A stretch of 64,000 nt of DNA from an uncultured Verrucomicrobiota bacterium. Its GTDB lineage: Bacteria; Verrucomicrobiota; Verrucomicrobiia; Limisphaerales; UBA9464. Positions 46,184-56,138 of this stretch are shown here, in pieces. The stretch lies in assembly GCA_903907995.1 (NCBI GenBank), contig CAIVQH010000016.1, positions 80,813 through 144,812 of the forward strand, written 5' to 3'. Numbering within the stretch: position 1 is the first letter of the stretch; each line of letters starts with the position of its first letter. The notes under the pieces were generated by a model, which was not told the DNA's origin, made no database searches, and worked only from the letters and a program-made list of their open reading frames with translations. Both the position numbers and the translations under genes were made by a program.

Positions 46184-46851
46184 CGCCGCTGATCCAGCTG
46201 CGGCAGCTCGAGAAATCCTTCCCCACGCGGCCGTCACCGACCTATGTGCTGCGGCAGATCAACCTCGATCTCCAGGAGGGTGATTTCGTCACCATCATGG
46301 GCCCGAGCGGTGCGGGGAAATCCACGTTGCTCAGCATTCTGGGACTCTACGACAGCGCCTGGACCGGCGAATACTGGCTCGATGGCCAGCCCGTCCACAC
46401 GCTCAAGCCCCGTGAGCGCGCCGAGCTGAACAAGCGTTCCGTTGGCTTCGTATTCCAGCAGTTCCATCTGCTGGAAGATCTGACCGTCGCCGAGAATCTC
46501 GACATCCCGCTCTCGTATCGTGACATCCGGAAATCCGAGCGTGAGGCGACCGTCGCGGACACGCTGGACCGTTTTGGCATCGTCGGAAAAAAGGACCTCT
46601 TTCCCGCGCAGCTTTCCGGCGGCCAGCAGCAGCTCGTGGCCGTGGCCCGGGCCATCATTGCGAAACCGCGCCTGCTCCTCGCCGACGAACCGACCGGCAA
46701 CCTGCACACCGACCAGGGGCGGCAGATCATGGAGCTGTTCAAGAAGCTGAACGGCGAAGGCACCACCGTGATCCAGGTCACGCATTCCGAGACCAACGCG
46801 ACCTACGGCAACCGCATCATCCGGTTACGGGATGGCTGGATGGAAAAATGA
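46180..46851 (+). CDS. MacB/LolD-type ABC transporter ATPase (second)
   Basis: ATP-binding protein of 223 aa starting at GTG 46180, overlapping the first ATPase by 4 bp. Walker A is GPSGAGKST, the Q-loop [23 protein letters not shown], Walker [13 protein letters not shown] and the switch His is in VTHSE. The signature reads [15 protein letters not shown], with Leu where Arg is usual (QQQRVA). Two different ATPases in tandem suggest a heterodimeric motor or separate service of different permeases. The run of heptamer repeats begins one base after its stop. Confidence 0.9.
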   Translation: MTPLIQLRQLEKSFPTRPSPTYVLRQINLDLQEGDFVTIMGPSGAGKSTLLSILGLYDSAWTGEYWLDGQPVHTLKPRERAELNKRSVGFVFQQFHLLEDLTVAENLDIPLSYRDIRKSEREATVADTLDRFGIVGKKDLFPAQLSGGQQQLVAVARAIIAKPRLLLADEPTGNLHTDQGRQIMELFKKLNGEGTTVIQVTHSETNATYGNRIIRLRDGWMEK

Positions 46852-46957
46852 AATTTCGAATTACGAATTTCGAATGACGAGTGATGGGCGGTCGGTGAGC
46901 CGGCGATGAGTAAGGGATCTGGGCCCGAAAACTGAAAACTGAAAACCGAAAACTGAG
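46852..46957. repeat. Heptamer arrays (GAATTAC and GAAAACT types)
   Basis: After the ATPase stop, 46854-46883 reads as 7-bp units GAATTAC, GAATTTC, GAATGAC, GAGTG. From 46926 to 46957 a second family runs GAAAACT, GAAAACT, GAAAACC, GAAAACT. They fill most of the gap before the first permease gene and are not part of any ORF. Confidence 0.88.
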
Positions 46958-46969
46958 TCCCGTCCCCCC

Positions 46970-48447
46970 ATGAACGATTTCCGCTTCGCCCTCCGCCAGC
47001 TCCTAAAGAGCCCCGGCTTCACCTTTGTCGCCGTGCTCTCCATGGCCCTTGGTATCGGCGCCAACACGAGCCTGTTCACCGTGCTCTACGCCCTCGTGTG
47101 GCGACCTTTGCCAGTCAGTGATCCCAGTTCGGTTGTGAACCTCCACCAGAGCTTTGCCGGACCGAGTGACCGGCAGGCCATCGGCGGGCTCAATCGCGTT
47201 TCGTATCCCGAATATGTCAACTACCGCGACCGCACGAAGACCTTGTCGGGCCTGCTTGCTTTCGAGGACGGGAGTTTCACCTTTGGAAATACCAAGACCA
47301 GCCGGGCTTCGGCGGTGATGGCCACGGGCAATTATTTTTCCGTGCTGGGGGCGACGCCCGCGCTTGGCCGCCTATGGAGCGCGGCGGAATGCGATGTGCC
47401 GGGGGCGAGTCCGGTCGCGGTGCTCAGCCATGGTTTCTGGCAGCGCCAGTTCGGTGGGGATACCGGGGTCGTCGGACGCACCGTGTTCCTCAACCGGCGA
47501 TCGCTCACCGTGATCGGCGTGGCCGCCCCGGGTTTCCAGGGAACCGATGTGCAGGCACCGGACCTGTGGGTGCCGTTGCTGCTGCGCACCCAACTCGTCC
47601 CGGACGAACCGACCCGGCTGACGGCGCGGGATTTCAGCTTTCTCCGGATCGTGGGCCGTCTCAAGCCGGGTGTTTCCCTGGCCGAGGCCCGGCAGGAGCT
47701 GGGCACCATCGCCCTCCAATCGGACGCCGATGCGGCCATCACGGGTTTTGCCAAGCGCAAAACCCAGGTGGAGGTGAAGACCGCGGCCTATTTCAACAGT
47801 CCCGAAGAGATGCGGTCATCGGCGTCGTGGCGAATGTCCGCCACAGTTCCCTAGAGGAGGCCGCCGGCAACGAGATGTATCTCGACTGCCGGCAGAGCAG
47901 CGACTGGAGCACTTTGGAGATGGTGGTGCGCAGCGGCCGGACGCCCGGCTCGCTGGTGCCGGACGTGCGAGCCGCACTGGCGCAGTATGATCCCACCCTG
48001 CCGAATGGCGCCTTCCACACGCTCGACAGCCTGATCGACGGCGCGGTGGGCCCGCGCCGGTTCATCACCCGATTGCTGGGCTTCTTCTCCGCACTGGCGC
48101 TGACTCTCGCGGCCATCGGACTGTATGGAGTGATTGCCTTTTCCGTCAGCCAGCGGACGCAGGAGATCGGCATCCGCATGGCGGTTGGCGCACAGCGGGG
48201 AGACATCCTCCGGCTGATTCTGCAAGGAGGGCTCAAGCTGGTCGTGATCGGCATCGTCGCCGGTCTGGTCGGTTCCCTTGTGCTTACCGGTGTGCTGCGC
48301 AGCCTGCTCTTTGGCATCACGTCGCACGATCCGCTCGTCTTCGCCGGGAACGCTGCGTTGTTGTTTGCCGTCGCGGGCATCGCCTGCCTGATCCCCGCGT
48401 TCCGCGCGACGAGGTCCGATCCGATGGTCGTGCTGCGGGCAGAGTGA
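46970..48447 (+). pseudogene. MacB/FtsX-type orphan permease, internally deleted and frameshifted
   Basis: The 5' part (46970 to about 47812) encodes the permease N-terminus: [36 protein letters not shown], then a MacB periplasmic domain up to about residue 280. From about 47812 the similarity moves to another frame, VIGVVANVRHSSLEEAAGNEMYL, and ends with the FtsX C-terminus ([40 protein letters not shown] to FRATRSDPMVVLRAE). Compared with the intact 815- and 791-aa relatives, about 300 central codons, including the middle TM helices, are missing and the join is out of frame. Two separate inactive pieces would be made. It is the first permease gene after the ATPases. Confidence 0.88.
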
Positions 48448-48448
48448 G

Positions 48449-48600
48449 GGGAATTGCGAGTTACGAGTGGAGAGTGAAAGCAGTGAATCAGTGACCAGTG
48501 ATCAGTAACCAGTGACGGAAGTCGCTGATCGACTCCCTTCCGTGCTGACACCTTCCCTGACTTGGGACCTTGGACCCGGGACCCGGAACTTGGGTTCGAG
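48449..48600. repeat. Composite heptamer repeats before the second permease
   Basis: The order is GAATTGC/GAGTTAC units (48451-48470), CAGTGAAT/CAGTGAC/CAGTGAT/CAGTAAC units (48481-48513), then a different heptamer run of the GGACCTT / GGACCCG / GGACCCG kind (about 48560-48590). It ends just before the palindromic activator site at 48603. Confidence 0.85.
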
Positions 48601-48602
48601 GC

Positions 48603-48618
48603 GTCCCAATTCTGGGAC
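48603..48618. promoter_or_regulatory. Second palindromic activator site (GTCCCA-N4-TGGGAC)
   Basis: GTCCCAATTCTGGGAC has the same 6-bp inverted arms and 4-bp spacer as the site at 43672. The two sites also share an ATTCCCAT-like stretch a few bases downstream. It lies 96 bp upstream of the sigma54-type promoter at 48715. The only two copies I found in the window both precede sigma54-type promoters. Confidence 0.72.
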
Positions 48619-48714
48619 AGTCCATTCCCATTATCGGCGAAAGGAGCGAAGCGCCCGCGCCGGACATTCGAGTGAACGGGCCTCTTTCGCTCTATTTTTG
48701 CCGGCTCGCGGATG

Positions 48715-48729
48715 TGGCATATCGCCTGC
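48715..48729 (+). promoter_or_regulatory. Second sigma54 (-24/-12) promoter
   Basis: TGGCATATCGCCTGC has GG and GC at the correct 10-bp spacing and shares TGGCAT with the promoter at 43809. The predicted transcription start (about 48741) is only about 7 bases before the permease ATG at 48748, so the mRNA would be nearly leaderless. That is an unusual feature that lowers confidence somewhat. Confidence 0.62.
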
Positions 48730-48747
48730 GGAGGGGCTGCGACAAAT

Positions 48748-51195
48748 ATGCAGGATCTCCGCTTCGCGTTTCGCCAGTTATTGAAAAATCCCGGGTTCAC
48801 CGCCGTGGCGGTGCTCACGCTTGCCCTCGGGATCGGGGCCAACACCGCGATCTTCAGCGTGGTCAATGCGGTACTGCTCCGGCCCCTGGCGTTTCCCGAA
48901 TCAGACCGTCTGCTGTGGCTCAGCGAAGGCAACGCGCGAGCCGGCAGCTTTCCCATCTCCTTCCCGAATTACACCGACTGGCGGGCGCAGCAGACGGTCT
49001 TTGAGAATATCGGTGTCTATAACTGGGGCTCGTACAATCTCGTTGGCACCGGTGATCCGAAGAGCTTGTTTGCCGCCCAGATGACGGCGAGCGCGTTCGC
49101 CACGCTACGGGCGCAACCCGCGTTGGGCCGGCTCTTTTCCCCGGACGAAGACCGGCCCGGTGCCTCCCGGGTCATCGTGCTGAGCCATGCGCTCTGGCAA
49201 AACCAGTTCGGAGGCGATCCTGCCGTCCTCAACCGCGCGGTCCATCTCGATGGCGACTCCTACACGGTGGTGGGGGTGATGCCCTCCGGATTTGCCTTCC
49301 CGTCGCCCGTGGATGCCTGGGTGCCGCTCGGTTCGCTTTTGAGCCAGTCCGCGTTTCAGGATCGGGACAGCCATCCGGGGTTGGAGGGAGTGGCCCGGCT
49401 CAAGCCCGGCGTGACCTTGGCCCAGGCCCGCGCGGAAATGGACACCATCGCGAAACGGCTGGAACAGCAGTATCCCGAGTCCAACCGGGAGAACCGGGTG
49501 CAGCTGGAACCGTTGCTCGACAAGGTCGTGGGCAACGTGGGGCGGCCCCTATGGACCCTGCTGGGAGCGGTGGCCCTCGTGATGTTCATCGCCTGCGCCA
49601 ATGTCGCCAATCTCCTGCTCGCCCGCGCGGCAGTCCGGCAGAAGGAGATGGCCCTGCGCTCCGCCCTGGGTGCGGGCCGGTGGCAGATTGTCCGGCAACT
49701 GCTGACCGAGAGCCTCCTGCTGGCCGGGATGGGCGGCGCCTTGGGACTGCTGCTCGGCCGCTGCTGCTTGGGACTGATCCATGCCCTGGGCGACAACGCC
49801 CTGCCGCGCGCAGCCGACATTCACATGGATGGCAGTGTGCTCCTCTTTACGCTCCTGGTGGCTCTGGTCACGGGAATGCTGTTTGGCCTGGTGCCCGCCT
49901 GGCAGGCCAGTCGGCCGGCCTTGCAGAGTGTGCTCACGGAAAGTGCGCGCGGCAGCACCGGCGGTCGCAGCCGGTTGCGGCAGGGGCTGATTGTGGCCGA
50001 GGTTTCGCTGACGCTGATGCTGCTGATCGGGGCAGGGCTGTTGCTGCGGAGCTTCTACAAACTGCAAACGCTCAGCCCCGGTTTCTCCTCCGAGCAGGTG
50101 ATGAGCTTCCGGCTGGCCTTGCCTTCGGGCCGATATGCGACCCTGGATCAGCAGAATCACTTTTATCAGGCGCTGGTCGAGAAACTCAAGGTTCTGCCGG
50201 GAGTCCGGGCCGCCGGTGTTGCCTCCCGCGGCCCGCTGGAGCAGTTCAACTCCCTGACCGACTACCAGATCGAGGGTCAGCCTGATCCCGCACCCGGCGA
50301 GGGTCTCACTCTGGATCTGACGCTCGTCAGTCCCGACTATTTTCAGACCATGGCAATGCCGCTCCTTCAAGGGCGGGCCTTCACGGACGGGGATAACCGG
50401 GAACACCTGCGCGGTACGGGACGGGAAAACGACCGGGCGGCCGGCGGCAAGGTGATCATTGTGGACGAGGAATTTGTCCGCCGACACTGGCCGAATGAGA
50501 ATCCAATCGGCAAGCAGGTCCGGCTTCCCTGGGGGGCGCGCGCCGACAATCCGGTGCTGACCGTGGTGGGAGTGGTCCCGCGGGTGAAGGTCCGCGCGCT
50601 CAACGAGCAAGGCGGCTATGTGCAGGCCTACCTGCCCGCGTGGCAATTGCCGGAAACGGGCCGGGTGGTGGTCGTGAAGACGGACGTCCCGCCTGAGACC
50701 CTGTTCCGCGCCGTGCGTGAGCAGGTAAGCTCGCTGGACCCGGAACTGCCGATTTCCAACCCGCGCACGGTCGAGGACCTGCGCCGCAATTCCCTCTCGC
50801 CGCAACGGTTGAACGTGGCCCTGCTGGGCTTCTTCGGGGCCGTGGCGCTGGCTCTGGCGGCCATCGGCCTCTACGGCGTGCTCGCCTATGCGGTCACGCA
50901 ACGCCGCCGTGAAATGGGCGTGCGCATGGCGCTGGGCGCGCAACGGGGCAATGTGCTGGGGCTGCTGATCGGCAACGGCATGCGGCTGGTGGCGCTGGGC
51001 CTGGTGATCGGTCTCGCCGTCGCGGCCGGGCTGACGCGGGTCATGAAGAGCCTGCTTTACGACGTACCCACGATGGATCCGCTGACCTTCGCCGCCGTGC
51101 CTCTGCTGCTCGCAACGGTCGCGCTGCTGGCCTGCTGGATACCCGCCCGGAGGGCGGCCCGGATGGACCCCATGGCGGCACTGCGGGCGGAGTGA
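48748..51195 (+). CDS. MacB/FtsX-type orphan permease (ADOP-like), intact
   Basis: Inner-membrane permease of 815 aa from ATG 48748 ([13 protein letters not shown], the family start). The ORF track's 12 extra residues cover the sigma54 promoter. Layout: TM1 ([20 protein letters not shown]); first MacB periplasmic domain (about 50-255); FtsX core with [36 protein letters not shown] and two further helix groups (to about 420); second periplasmic domain (about 430-690); C-terminal FtsX core [29 protein letters not shown] ending [16 protein letters not shown]. This duplicated plan is that of the acidobacterial duplicated orphan permeases. There is no ATPase domain; the two ATPases encoded upstream are likely partners. 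Substrate unknown. Confidence 0.9.
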   Translation: MQDLRFAFRQLLKNPGFTAVAVLTLALGIGANTAIFSVVNAVLLRPLAFPESDRLLWLSEGNARAGSFPISFPNYTDWRAQQTVFENIGVYNWGSYNLVGTGDPKSLFAAQMTASAFATLRAQPALGRLFSPDEDRPGASRVIVLSHALWQNQFGGDPAVLNRAVHLDGDSYTVVGVMPSGFAFPSPVDAWVPLGSLLSQSAFQDRDSHPGLEGVARLKPGVTLAQARAEMDTIAKRLEQQYPESNRENRVQLEPLLDKVVGNVGRPLWTLLGAVALVMFIACANVANLLLARAAVRQKEMALRSALGAGRWQIVRQLLTESLLLAGMGGALGLLLGRCCLGLIHALGDNALPRAADIHMDGSVLLFTLLVALVTGMLFGLVPAWQASRPALQSVLTESARGSTGGRSRLRQGLIVAEVSLTLMLLIGAGLLLRSFYKLQTLSPGFSSEQVMSFRLALPSGRYATLDQQNHFYQALVEKLKVLPGVRAAGVASRGPLEQFNSLTDYQIEGQPDPAPGEGLTLDLTLVSPDYFQTMAMPLLQGRAFTDGDNREHLRGTGRENDRAAGGKVIIVDEEFVRRHWPNENPIGKQVRLPWGARADNPVLTVVGVVPRVKVRALNEQGGYVQAYLPAWQLPETGRVVVVKTDVPPETLFRAVREQVSSLDPELPISNPRTVEDLRRNSLSPQRLNVALLGFFGAVALALAAIGLYGVLAYAVTQRRREMGVRMALGAQRGNVLGLLIGNGMRLVALGLVIGLAVAAGLTRVMKSLLYDVPTMDPLTFAAVPLLLATVALLACWIPARRAARMDPMAALRAE

Positions 51196-51198
51196 GTA

Positions 51199-51250
51199 GA
51201 AGTACGATTTTCGAATTACGAATTACGAGTGAACCAGTGACCGGAAACCG
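51199..51250. repeat. Heptamer repeats in front of the truncated permease
   Basis: Units GATTTTC, GAATTAC, GAATTAC, GAGTGAAC, CAGTGAC run directly into the first ATG of the truncated permease ORF at 51251. The break in permease similarity coincides with the end of this array, so the array marks the recombination point. Confidence 0.85.
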
Positions 51251-52627
51251 ATGATGCTGGAAAGCCTGTGTCTGGCGGTACTGGGTGGGGGACTCGGACT
51301 CCTGGTGTCGGCGTGGACGGTCGATTTCGTCTTCGCAACCTTCACGAATTTTTCCTTCCTGACGGCTCCGGTCGATGGCCACGTCCTGGCCTATACCGCC
51401 AGCATATCCGTCCTCAGCACGCTGCTGTTCGGACTGGTCCCGGCGCTCCAGGCGACGCGGACGGAGGTCGCGTCGGCATTGAAAGCGGAAGGGGCCGGGA
51501 GCATCTCCGGCCGGCAGAGCTCGCGGCTGCGGACGTTCTTCCTGATCACTCAGATTGCCGGCTCGATGGCGCTGCTGGTGATTACGGCCACTTTTGTCCG
51601 CAGCGTCACGGCGAACCGGTTCGGTGAAACCGCCCGCCTGATCGACCACCTGCTGGTGGCGCAGTTTCCGGATGCACTGCCGGCGTCCGCCCCGGCCGAG
51701 CTGCAGCGGCAGCTCCGGGAACAGATCGGTGCGTTACCGGGAGTCCGGACCGTGACGCTGGGAGCCACCGGCCAGGGGGAAACGGCCCGGCTGTTCGTGG
51801 CCGGTCGGGAGGGCCAGACCAACGCGCCCTCCGTGACGGTTCAGAAAGTGGACGCCGCCTTTTTTCAGGCCACGGGCCGAACGCTACTGCGGGGCCGCAA
51901 TGTAGATCCGTCCTCGGTCCTCCCGTCGGGCGAGCCGGTGGTCATCAATGAGGCGGCGGCGCATCAGTTTTGGCCGGGTTCGGACGCCGTCGGCCAGCGT
52001 TTCCAATTGGATTCCATCGCCAATCTGGAGGTGGCTGGCGTCGTTCGGGAGCAGGATACCTCAGCCCAGGTCTATCGCCCGTTTCCGGCCACCTCGGTGC
52101 CGGCCCAGGCCCTCGTGCTGACCGAGGTGCCTCCGGGGCAGTTGGTGGTTCCGATGCGGGAACTGTTGCAACGGCTCGCCCCGCAGCATTCGTTCCCCCT
52201 GGTAGCTCCGCTGCGCGAGGCCCAGAGCCGGGATCTGGTGGAGATCACGCAAGTCACGGGGCTGATCGGCGGTCTCGCCCTGCTGCTCGCATCGACGGGG
52301 ATCTTCGGCTCCATGGCGTTCTCCAGCAGCCAGCGGACGCGGGAGATGGGCATCCGCCTGGCGCTGGGCTCCTCGCGGAGCCAGGTGGTCCGGCTGCTGA
52401 TCGGGCAGGGCATCAAAATCGCCTTCCTCGGCTGCGTGATCGGGCTGGTTCTGGTCACGGTCGCCTTTCAGTTCATGAACGGGCTCATCTTTGGGAAGTG
52501 GTCCCTCGAACTGTCGGTGCTGGCCGCCGTCGCGACAGTTTTCACCCTGGTAACACTGCTCGCCTGCTGGCTGCCGGCCCGTCGTGCGTCGCGGGTGGAC
52601 CCGATGGTGGCGTTGCGGGCAGAGTGA
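51251..52627 (+). pseudogene. Permease lacking its N-terminal half
   Basis: An open frame of 458 aa starting at MMLESLCLAVLGGGLGLLVS, which aligns with [18 protein letters not shown] in the middle of the intact permease (about residue 335). Everything before it is absent: TM1, the first periplasmic domain and part of the first FtsX core. The remainder is complete: helix LLFGLVPALQATRTEVASAL, the second periplasmic domain, and the C-terminal core FGSMAFSSSQRTREMGIRLALGSSRSQ to [16 protein letters not shown]. It could yield a stable half-permease similar to a single FtsX protein, but no promoter or clear ribosome site precedes it, so I treat it as a remnant. Repeats flank it on both sides. Confidence 0.75.
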
Positions 52628-52745
52628 TGGGAATTACGATTTTCGAATGACGAATGACGAGTGAACCGGTGTTCAGTAATCAGTGACCAGTGATGAGATT
52701 CCCGAAACCCAGACCCCAAATCCCAGGCCCCAGCCCCGATTGTTA
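52628..52745. repeat. Composite heptamer repeats, three families in a row
   Basis: After the stop come GAATTAC/GATTTTC/GAATGAC/GAATGAC/GAGTGAAC (52630-52664), then CAGTAAT/CAGTGAC/CAGTGAT (52674-52694), then CCCGAAA/CCCAGAC/CCCAAAT/CCCAGGC/CCCAGCC (about 52702-52738). All have 7-bp periodicity, and the order of the first two families is the same as in the neighbouring gaps. Confidence 0.88.
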
Positions 52746-52756
52746 ACCCTACGACC

Positions 52757-53536
52757 ATGCCCACAACCATCCGAGCCGAGCTGATATCACCAGGGGAAAC
52801 TCTCGCCCTGCGTGCGCGCCAGCGGCTGGAGCTGAACTGCCAGATCGTCCACGATTCGCTCTACCGGCGCGAAGGCTGGACCCGGTCCTACCGGCTGGAG
52901 GCGGAGGGTGTGATCCTGGGTTTTGGTTCGGTGGCGATTGCCGGGCCGTGGCAGGACAAGCCGACCGTCTTCGAGTTCTACCTTCTGCCTGAGCTGCGGG
53001 CACGGGCGTTTGAAGCGTTTGAGGTCTTTCTTGAGGCCAGCGGGGCGCGCTTCTTTGAGGTTCAGAGCAACGACCTGCTGCTGACGGCGCTGACGTTGAC
53101 GCATGCGCACGACATCGAGAGCGAGAAAATCGTCTTTCAGGACCAGGCCCTCACCTGCCTGCCAGCCAATGGGGCGAGCCTGCGGCGCGTGACCGCCGAG
53201 GAGGAAATCCGCGCCAGCATCGAGCGGCGACAGGGCGGTGGCGAGTGGGTGCTGGAGTTGGACGGTGCCGTCGTCGCCACCGGAGGAATCCTATTCCACT
53301 ACAACCGACCCTACGGGGATATCTACATGGACGTGGCCGAGCCATACCGGCGACGTGGCTGGGGCGCGTATCTCGTACAGGAGCTGAAGCGGGCCTGTTA
53401 TGAGTTGGGGGCGATCCCGGCGGCCCGCTGCAACCTGAAGAACGTGGCCTCGCGTCGGACACTTCAGCGCGCGGGCTTTGTGCCTTACGCCCACATTCTC
53501 ATTGGGTCCATCAAGCATGTGACGAGTGAAGAGTGA
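52757..53536 (+). CDS. GNAT-family N-acetyltransferase (two-domain)
   Basis: Protein of 259 aa. The C-terminal GNAT domain is clear: WVLELDGAVVATGGILFHYNRPYGDIYMDVAEPYRRRGWGAYLVQEL contains the RRRGWGA acetyl-CoA loop, and NVASRRTLQRAGFVPY is the usual terminal motif. The N-terminal 130 residues (RQRLELNCQIVHDSLYRREGW to RFFEVQSNDLLLTALT) resemble a degenerate second GNAT-like domain. It lies between two permease genes in the repeat-rich region. Whether it belongs to the export function or is a bystander is unknown. Start ATG 52757; the repeat array ends 12 bp before it. Confidence 0.8.
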   Translation: MPTTIRAELISPGETLALRARQRLELNCQIVHDSLYRREGWTRSYRLEAEGVILGFGSVAIAGPWQDKPTVFEFYLLPELRARAFEAFEVFLEASGARFFEVQSNDLLLTALTLTHAHDIESEKIVFQDQALTCLPANGASLRRVTAEEEIRASIERRQGGGEWVLELDGAVVATGGILFHYNRPYGDIYMDVAEPYRRRGWGAYLVQELKRACYELGAIPAARCNLKNVASRRTLQRAGFVPYAHILIGSIKHVTSEE

Positions 53537-53579
53537 CGAGACTGAAAACTGAAAACTGAAAACAGAAAACAGAAAACAG
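53518..53579. repeat. Heptamer repeats before the last permease
   Basis: GTGAC/GAGTGAA/GAGTGAC units overlap the end of the acetyltransferase ORF. GAAAACT, GAAAACT, GAAAACA, GAAAACA, GAAAACA then run to 53579, six bases before the permease ATG. The array occupies the position where a ribosome binding site and promoter would be expected. Confidence 0.85.
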
Positions 53580-53585
53580 CGCCAA

Positions 53586-55961
53586 ATGAATGATTTGCGT
53601 TTCGCCCTGCGTCAGTTGCTGAAGAACCCTGGCTTCACCACCGTGGCCGTGCTCACCCTGGCCCTCGGCATCGGGGCGAATACCGCCATCTTCAGCGTGA
53701 TCAATGCGGTGCTGCTGCGACCGCTGCCCTTCGGGGAGGCGGGACAGCTGGTACGCATTTACGAGAGCCGCCCGCAGGCCAACCTGGTGCAAGGCCCGAT
53801 TTCTCCGCCGACCTTCCAAGACTGGCGGTCGCAGGCCACCGTCTTCGAGGGCATTGCGGCCTTTCATGGTGCGGCCCCCTTCAATCTCCTGGGCGGGGGT
53901 GATCCGGAACGGCTGAGGGCGGTTCACGCCTCGGGCAATTTCTTCTCCGTGCTGCGTGTGAAGCCGCTGCTGGGGCGGACTTTCTCGCCGGAGAACGAGC
54001 GCGACGACCGGGTGGTGGTGCTGAGCGAAGGCATATGGCGCCGTCGTTTTGGCGGAAGTCCCGAGATCGTCGGTCAGACCATCAACCTGGACAAATTCAG
54101 CTACACCGTGCTCGGGGTAATGCCGGCCAGCTTCAAGTTTCCCGAGCAGCCGGATCTCTGGGTGCCCCTGACTTTTGCGAAGGACGAGGAGGGTAACCGC
54201 GGCTCACGTTTTCTCCGGGCGGTGGCCCGGCTCAAGCCTGGCATTTCGATCCAGCAGGCGACCGCCGAAATGGACACGATTTCCCGCCGCCTGAGCTCGC
54301 AGTACGGCGAAAACGAGGGGTGGGGCACCTATCTGCTCGGAATGCGCGAGGAGATTGTCGGGAACATTCGGCCGGCGCTGCTGGTGCTGTTCGGTGCGGT
54401 CGGGCTGGTACTGCTCATCGCCTGCGCCAACGTGGCGAACCTGTTCCTGGCCCGGGCGGCGGCGCGGCAGCGGGAGATCGCCATCCGGGCGGCCTTGGGC
54501 GCAGGACGCGGGCACATCGTGCGCCAGCTGCTCCGCGAAAGCCTGCTGCTGTCCTGTGCCGGCGGCCTGCTGGGGCTGCTGCTGGCGATCTGGGGCATCA
54601 GCCTGCTGGGGAACCTCGTGCCGGCCGATCTGCCCGGCGTGCGTGAAATCGGCCCGGATGTGCGGGTGCTGGGCTTTACCCTGTTGGTCTCGTTGCTGAC
54701 CGGTACGCTGTTTGGCCTGTTGCCCGTGCGGCAGCTGTCGCGGGTCGATCTGAACGGAACCCTCAAGGAGGGGCGCAGTTCGACCGGTCATTCCCATCGG
54801 CTGCACGGCCTGCTGGTGGTCTCGGAAGTGGCGCTCGCACTGATGCTGCTGGCCGGGGCCGGGCTGCTGTTGAAGAGCTTCTTCCACCTCAAGGCGACCA
54901 ACCCCGGATTCCTGCCAGGCAATGTGCTGACGATGCAGCTTTCGCTGCCGGAATCGAAATACCCGCAGGGGTATCAGCAGGCCGCATTCTTCGACGAGGT
55001 GGTCCGAAAGGTCGAGGCGCTGCCGGGGGTGGAAAGCGCCGGGGTATCCCCGACCTTGCCGCTCAATGGCGGGCTCAATTCGTATGGCTTCGGCATCGAA
55101 GGGCGGGAGACGCGAAAAGAAGAGAACCTTTCGGCCGAACACGATTCCGTGACACCGAATTACTTCCGTGCCCTCGGAATCCGCCTGCGGCAAGGCCGGC
55201 TCTTTAACGGAGGGGACGGGGCCGATTCACCGCCGGTGGTCATCATCAACGAGACTGCGGCGCGCCGGTTCTTCCCGAACGAAAATCCGCTCGACCACCG
55301 GGTGACCATCGCCGGACCGCAACCGGGCGAAATCATCGGTGTGGTGGAGGATGTGAAGCAGTACGAGCTCACCCGGGAATCACCCCCGCACATGTATTCG
55401 CCGCAGATGCAGAAGCCCTCGTCGGGCATGACCCTCTTCGTGCGGGCGACGGGTAAGCCGATGAGCCTGGTCCCGGCGGTGCGGTCGGCGGTTCTGGCCG
55501 TGGACAAGGATCAGCCCGTTTCGGAAATCCAGACCATGGATCAAGTTTTGGCGGCCTCACTGGCTCAACGTCGTTTCACGATGCTGCTGGTCGGCCTGTT
55601 TAGCGCCACGGCGCTATTGCTTTCGGCGGTAGGGATTTATGGGGTGATGGCTTACACGGTCACGCGCCGTACCGGCGAAATTGGCATCCGCATGGCCCTG
55701 GGTGCGCAGCGCACGGATATTCTGGGCCTGGGGCTCCGGCAGGGCGGCCGCCTGATCGCGTTCGGGGTGGCGGCTGGTCTGCTGGGGGCGCTGCTGCTGA
55801 CGCGGTTTCTGGCTTCGCTGCTCTTTGGCGTGAGCGCGCAGGATCCGGCCACGTTTGCCGCCATTGCCGTCCTGCTGGCCGGTGTCGCCCTGCTGGCGTG
55901 CTGGTTGCCCGCGCGGCGGGCGGCGCGGGTGGACCCGATGGTGGCGCTTCGCGCGGAGTAA
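53586..55961 (+). CDS. MacB/FtsX-type orphan permease (ADOP-like), intact
   Basis: Permease of 791 aa, same plan as the 815-aa protein. It begins [20 protein letters not shown], followed by TM1 and the first periplasmic domain ([21 protein letters not shown]). The FtsX core contains [36 protein letters not shown] and [23 protein letters not shown]. The second periplasmic domain and the terminal core [30 protein letters not shown] follow, ending in [14 protein letters not shown]. The N-terminal 40 residues are almost identical to those of the 48748 gene, indicating duplication within the cluster. No sigma54 site is seen before it; only the GAAAACT array precedes the ATG. Substrate unknown. Confidence 0.9.
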   Translation: MNDLRFALRQLLKNPGFTTVAVLTLALGIGANTAIFSVINAVLLRPLPFGEAGQLVRIYESRPQANLVQGPISPPTFQDWRSQATVFEGIAAFHGAAPFNLLGGGDPERLRAVHASGNFFSVLRVKPLLGRTFSPENERDDRVVVLSEGIWRRRFGGSPEIVGQTINLDKFSYTVLGVMPASFKFPEQPDLWVPLTFAKDEEGNRGSRFLRAVARLKPGISIQQATAEMDTISRRLSSQYGENEGWGTYLLGMREEIVGNIRPALLVLFGAVGLVLLIACANVANLFLARAAARQREIAIRAALGAGRGHIVRQLLRESLLLSCAGGLLGLLLAIWGISLLGNLVPADLPGVREIGPDVRVLGFTLLVSLLTGTLFGLLPVRQLSRVDLNGTLKEGRSSTGHSHRLHGLLVVSEVALALMLLAGAGLLLKSFFHLKATNPGFLPGNVLTMQLSLPESKYPQGYQQAAFFDEVVRKVEALPGVESAGVSPTLPLNGGLNSYGFGIEGRETRKEENLSAEHDSVTPNYFRALGIRLRQGRLFNGGDGADSPPVVIINETAARRFFPNENPLDHRVTIAGPQPGEIIGVVEDVKQYELTRESPPHMYSPQMQKPSSGMTLFVRATGKPMSLVPAVRSAVLAVDKDQPVSEIQTMDQVLAASLAQRRFTMLLVGLFSATALLLSAVGIYGVMAYTVTRRTGEIGIRMALGAQRTDILGLGLRQGGRLIAFGVAAGLLGALLLTRFLASLLFGVSAQDPATFAAIAVLLAGVALLACWLPARRAARVDPMVALRAE

Positions 55962-56055
55962 CCAGTGATCAGTAATCAGTAATCATTGATGAGCCCCGAC
56001 AACATCCTCTCTGCTCCTGATCTTTTGCCTTTTGCCTTTTAACTTTTTCCTTCTC
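55962..56055. repeat. Heptamer repeats after the last permease
   Basis: CAGTGAT/CAGTAAT/CAGTAAT units follow the stop directly (55963-55986). A second family, TTTTGCC, TTTTGCC, TTTTAAC, TTTTTCC, runs from about 56023 to 56052. The TTTTGCC heptamer is also a familiar unit of cyanobacterial short tandem repeats. Confidence 0.85.
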
Positions 56056-56138
56056 CACAAACTTCCTGAAACAAATCGCCGGCCCGCCGGTTATATCCCC
56101 TGAGCGCGCGGATTCCGCGTCGTCTGACTGATCATCTT

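Noticed and set aside
46852-56055. Heptamer arrays as CRISPR
   Set aside because: Units are 7-8 bp, contiguous and degenerate, with no 25-40-bp repeats, unique spacers or cas genes.
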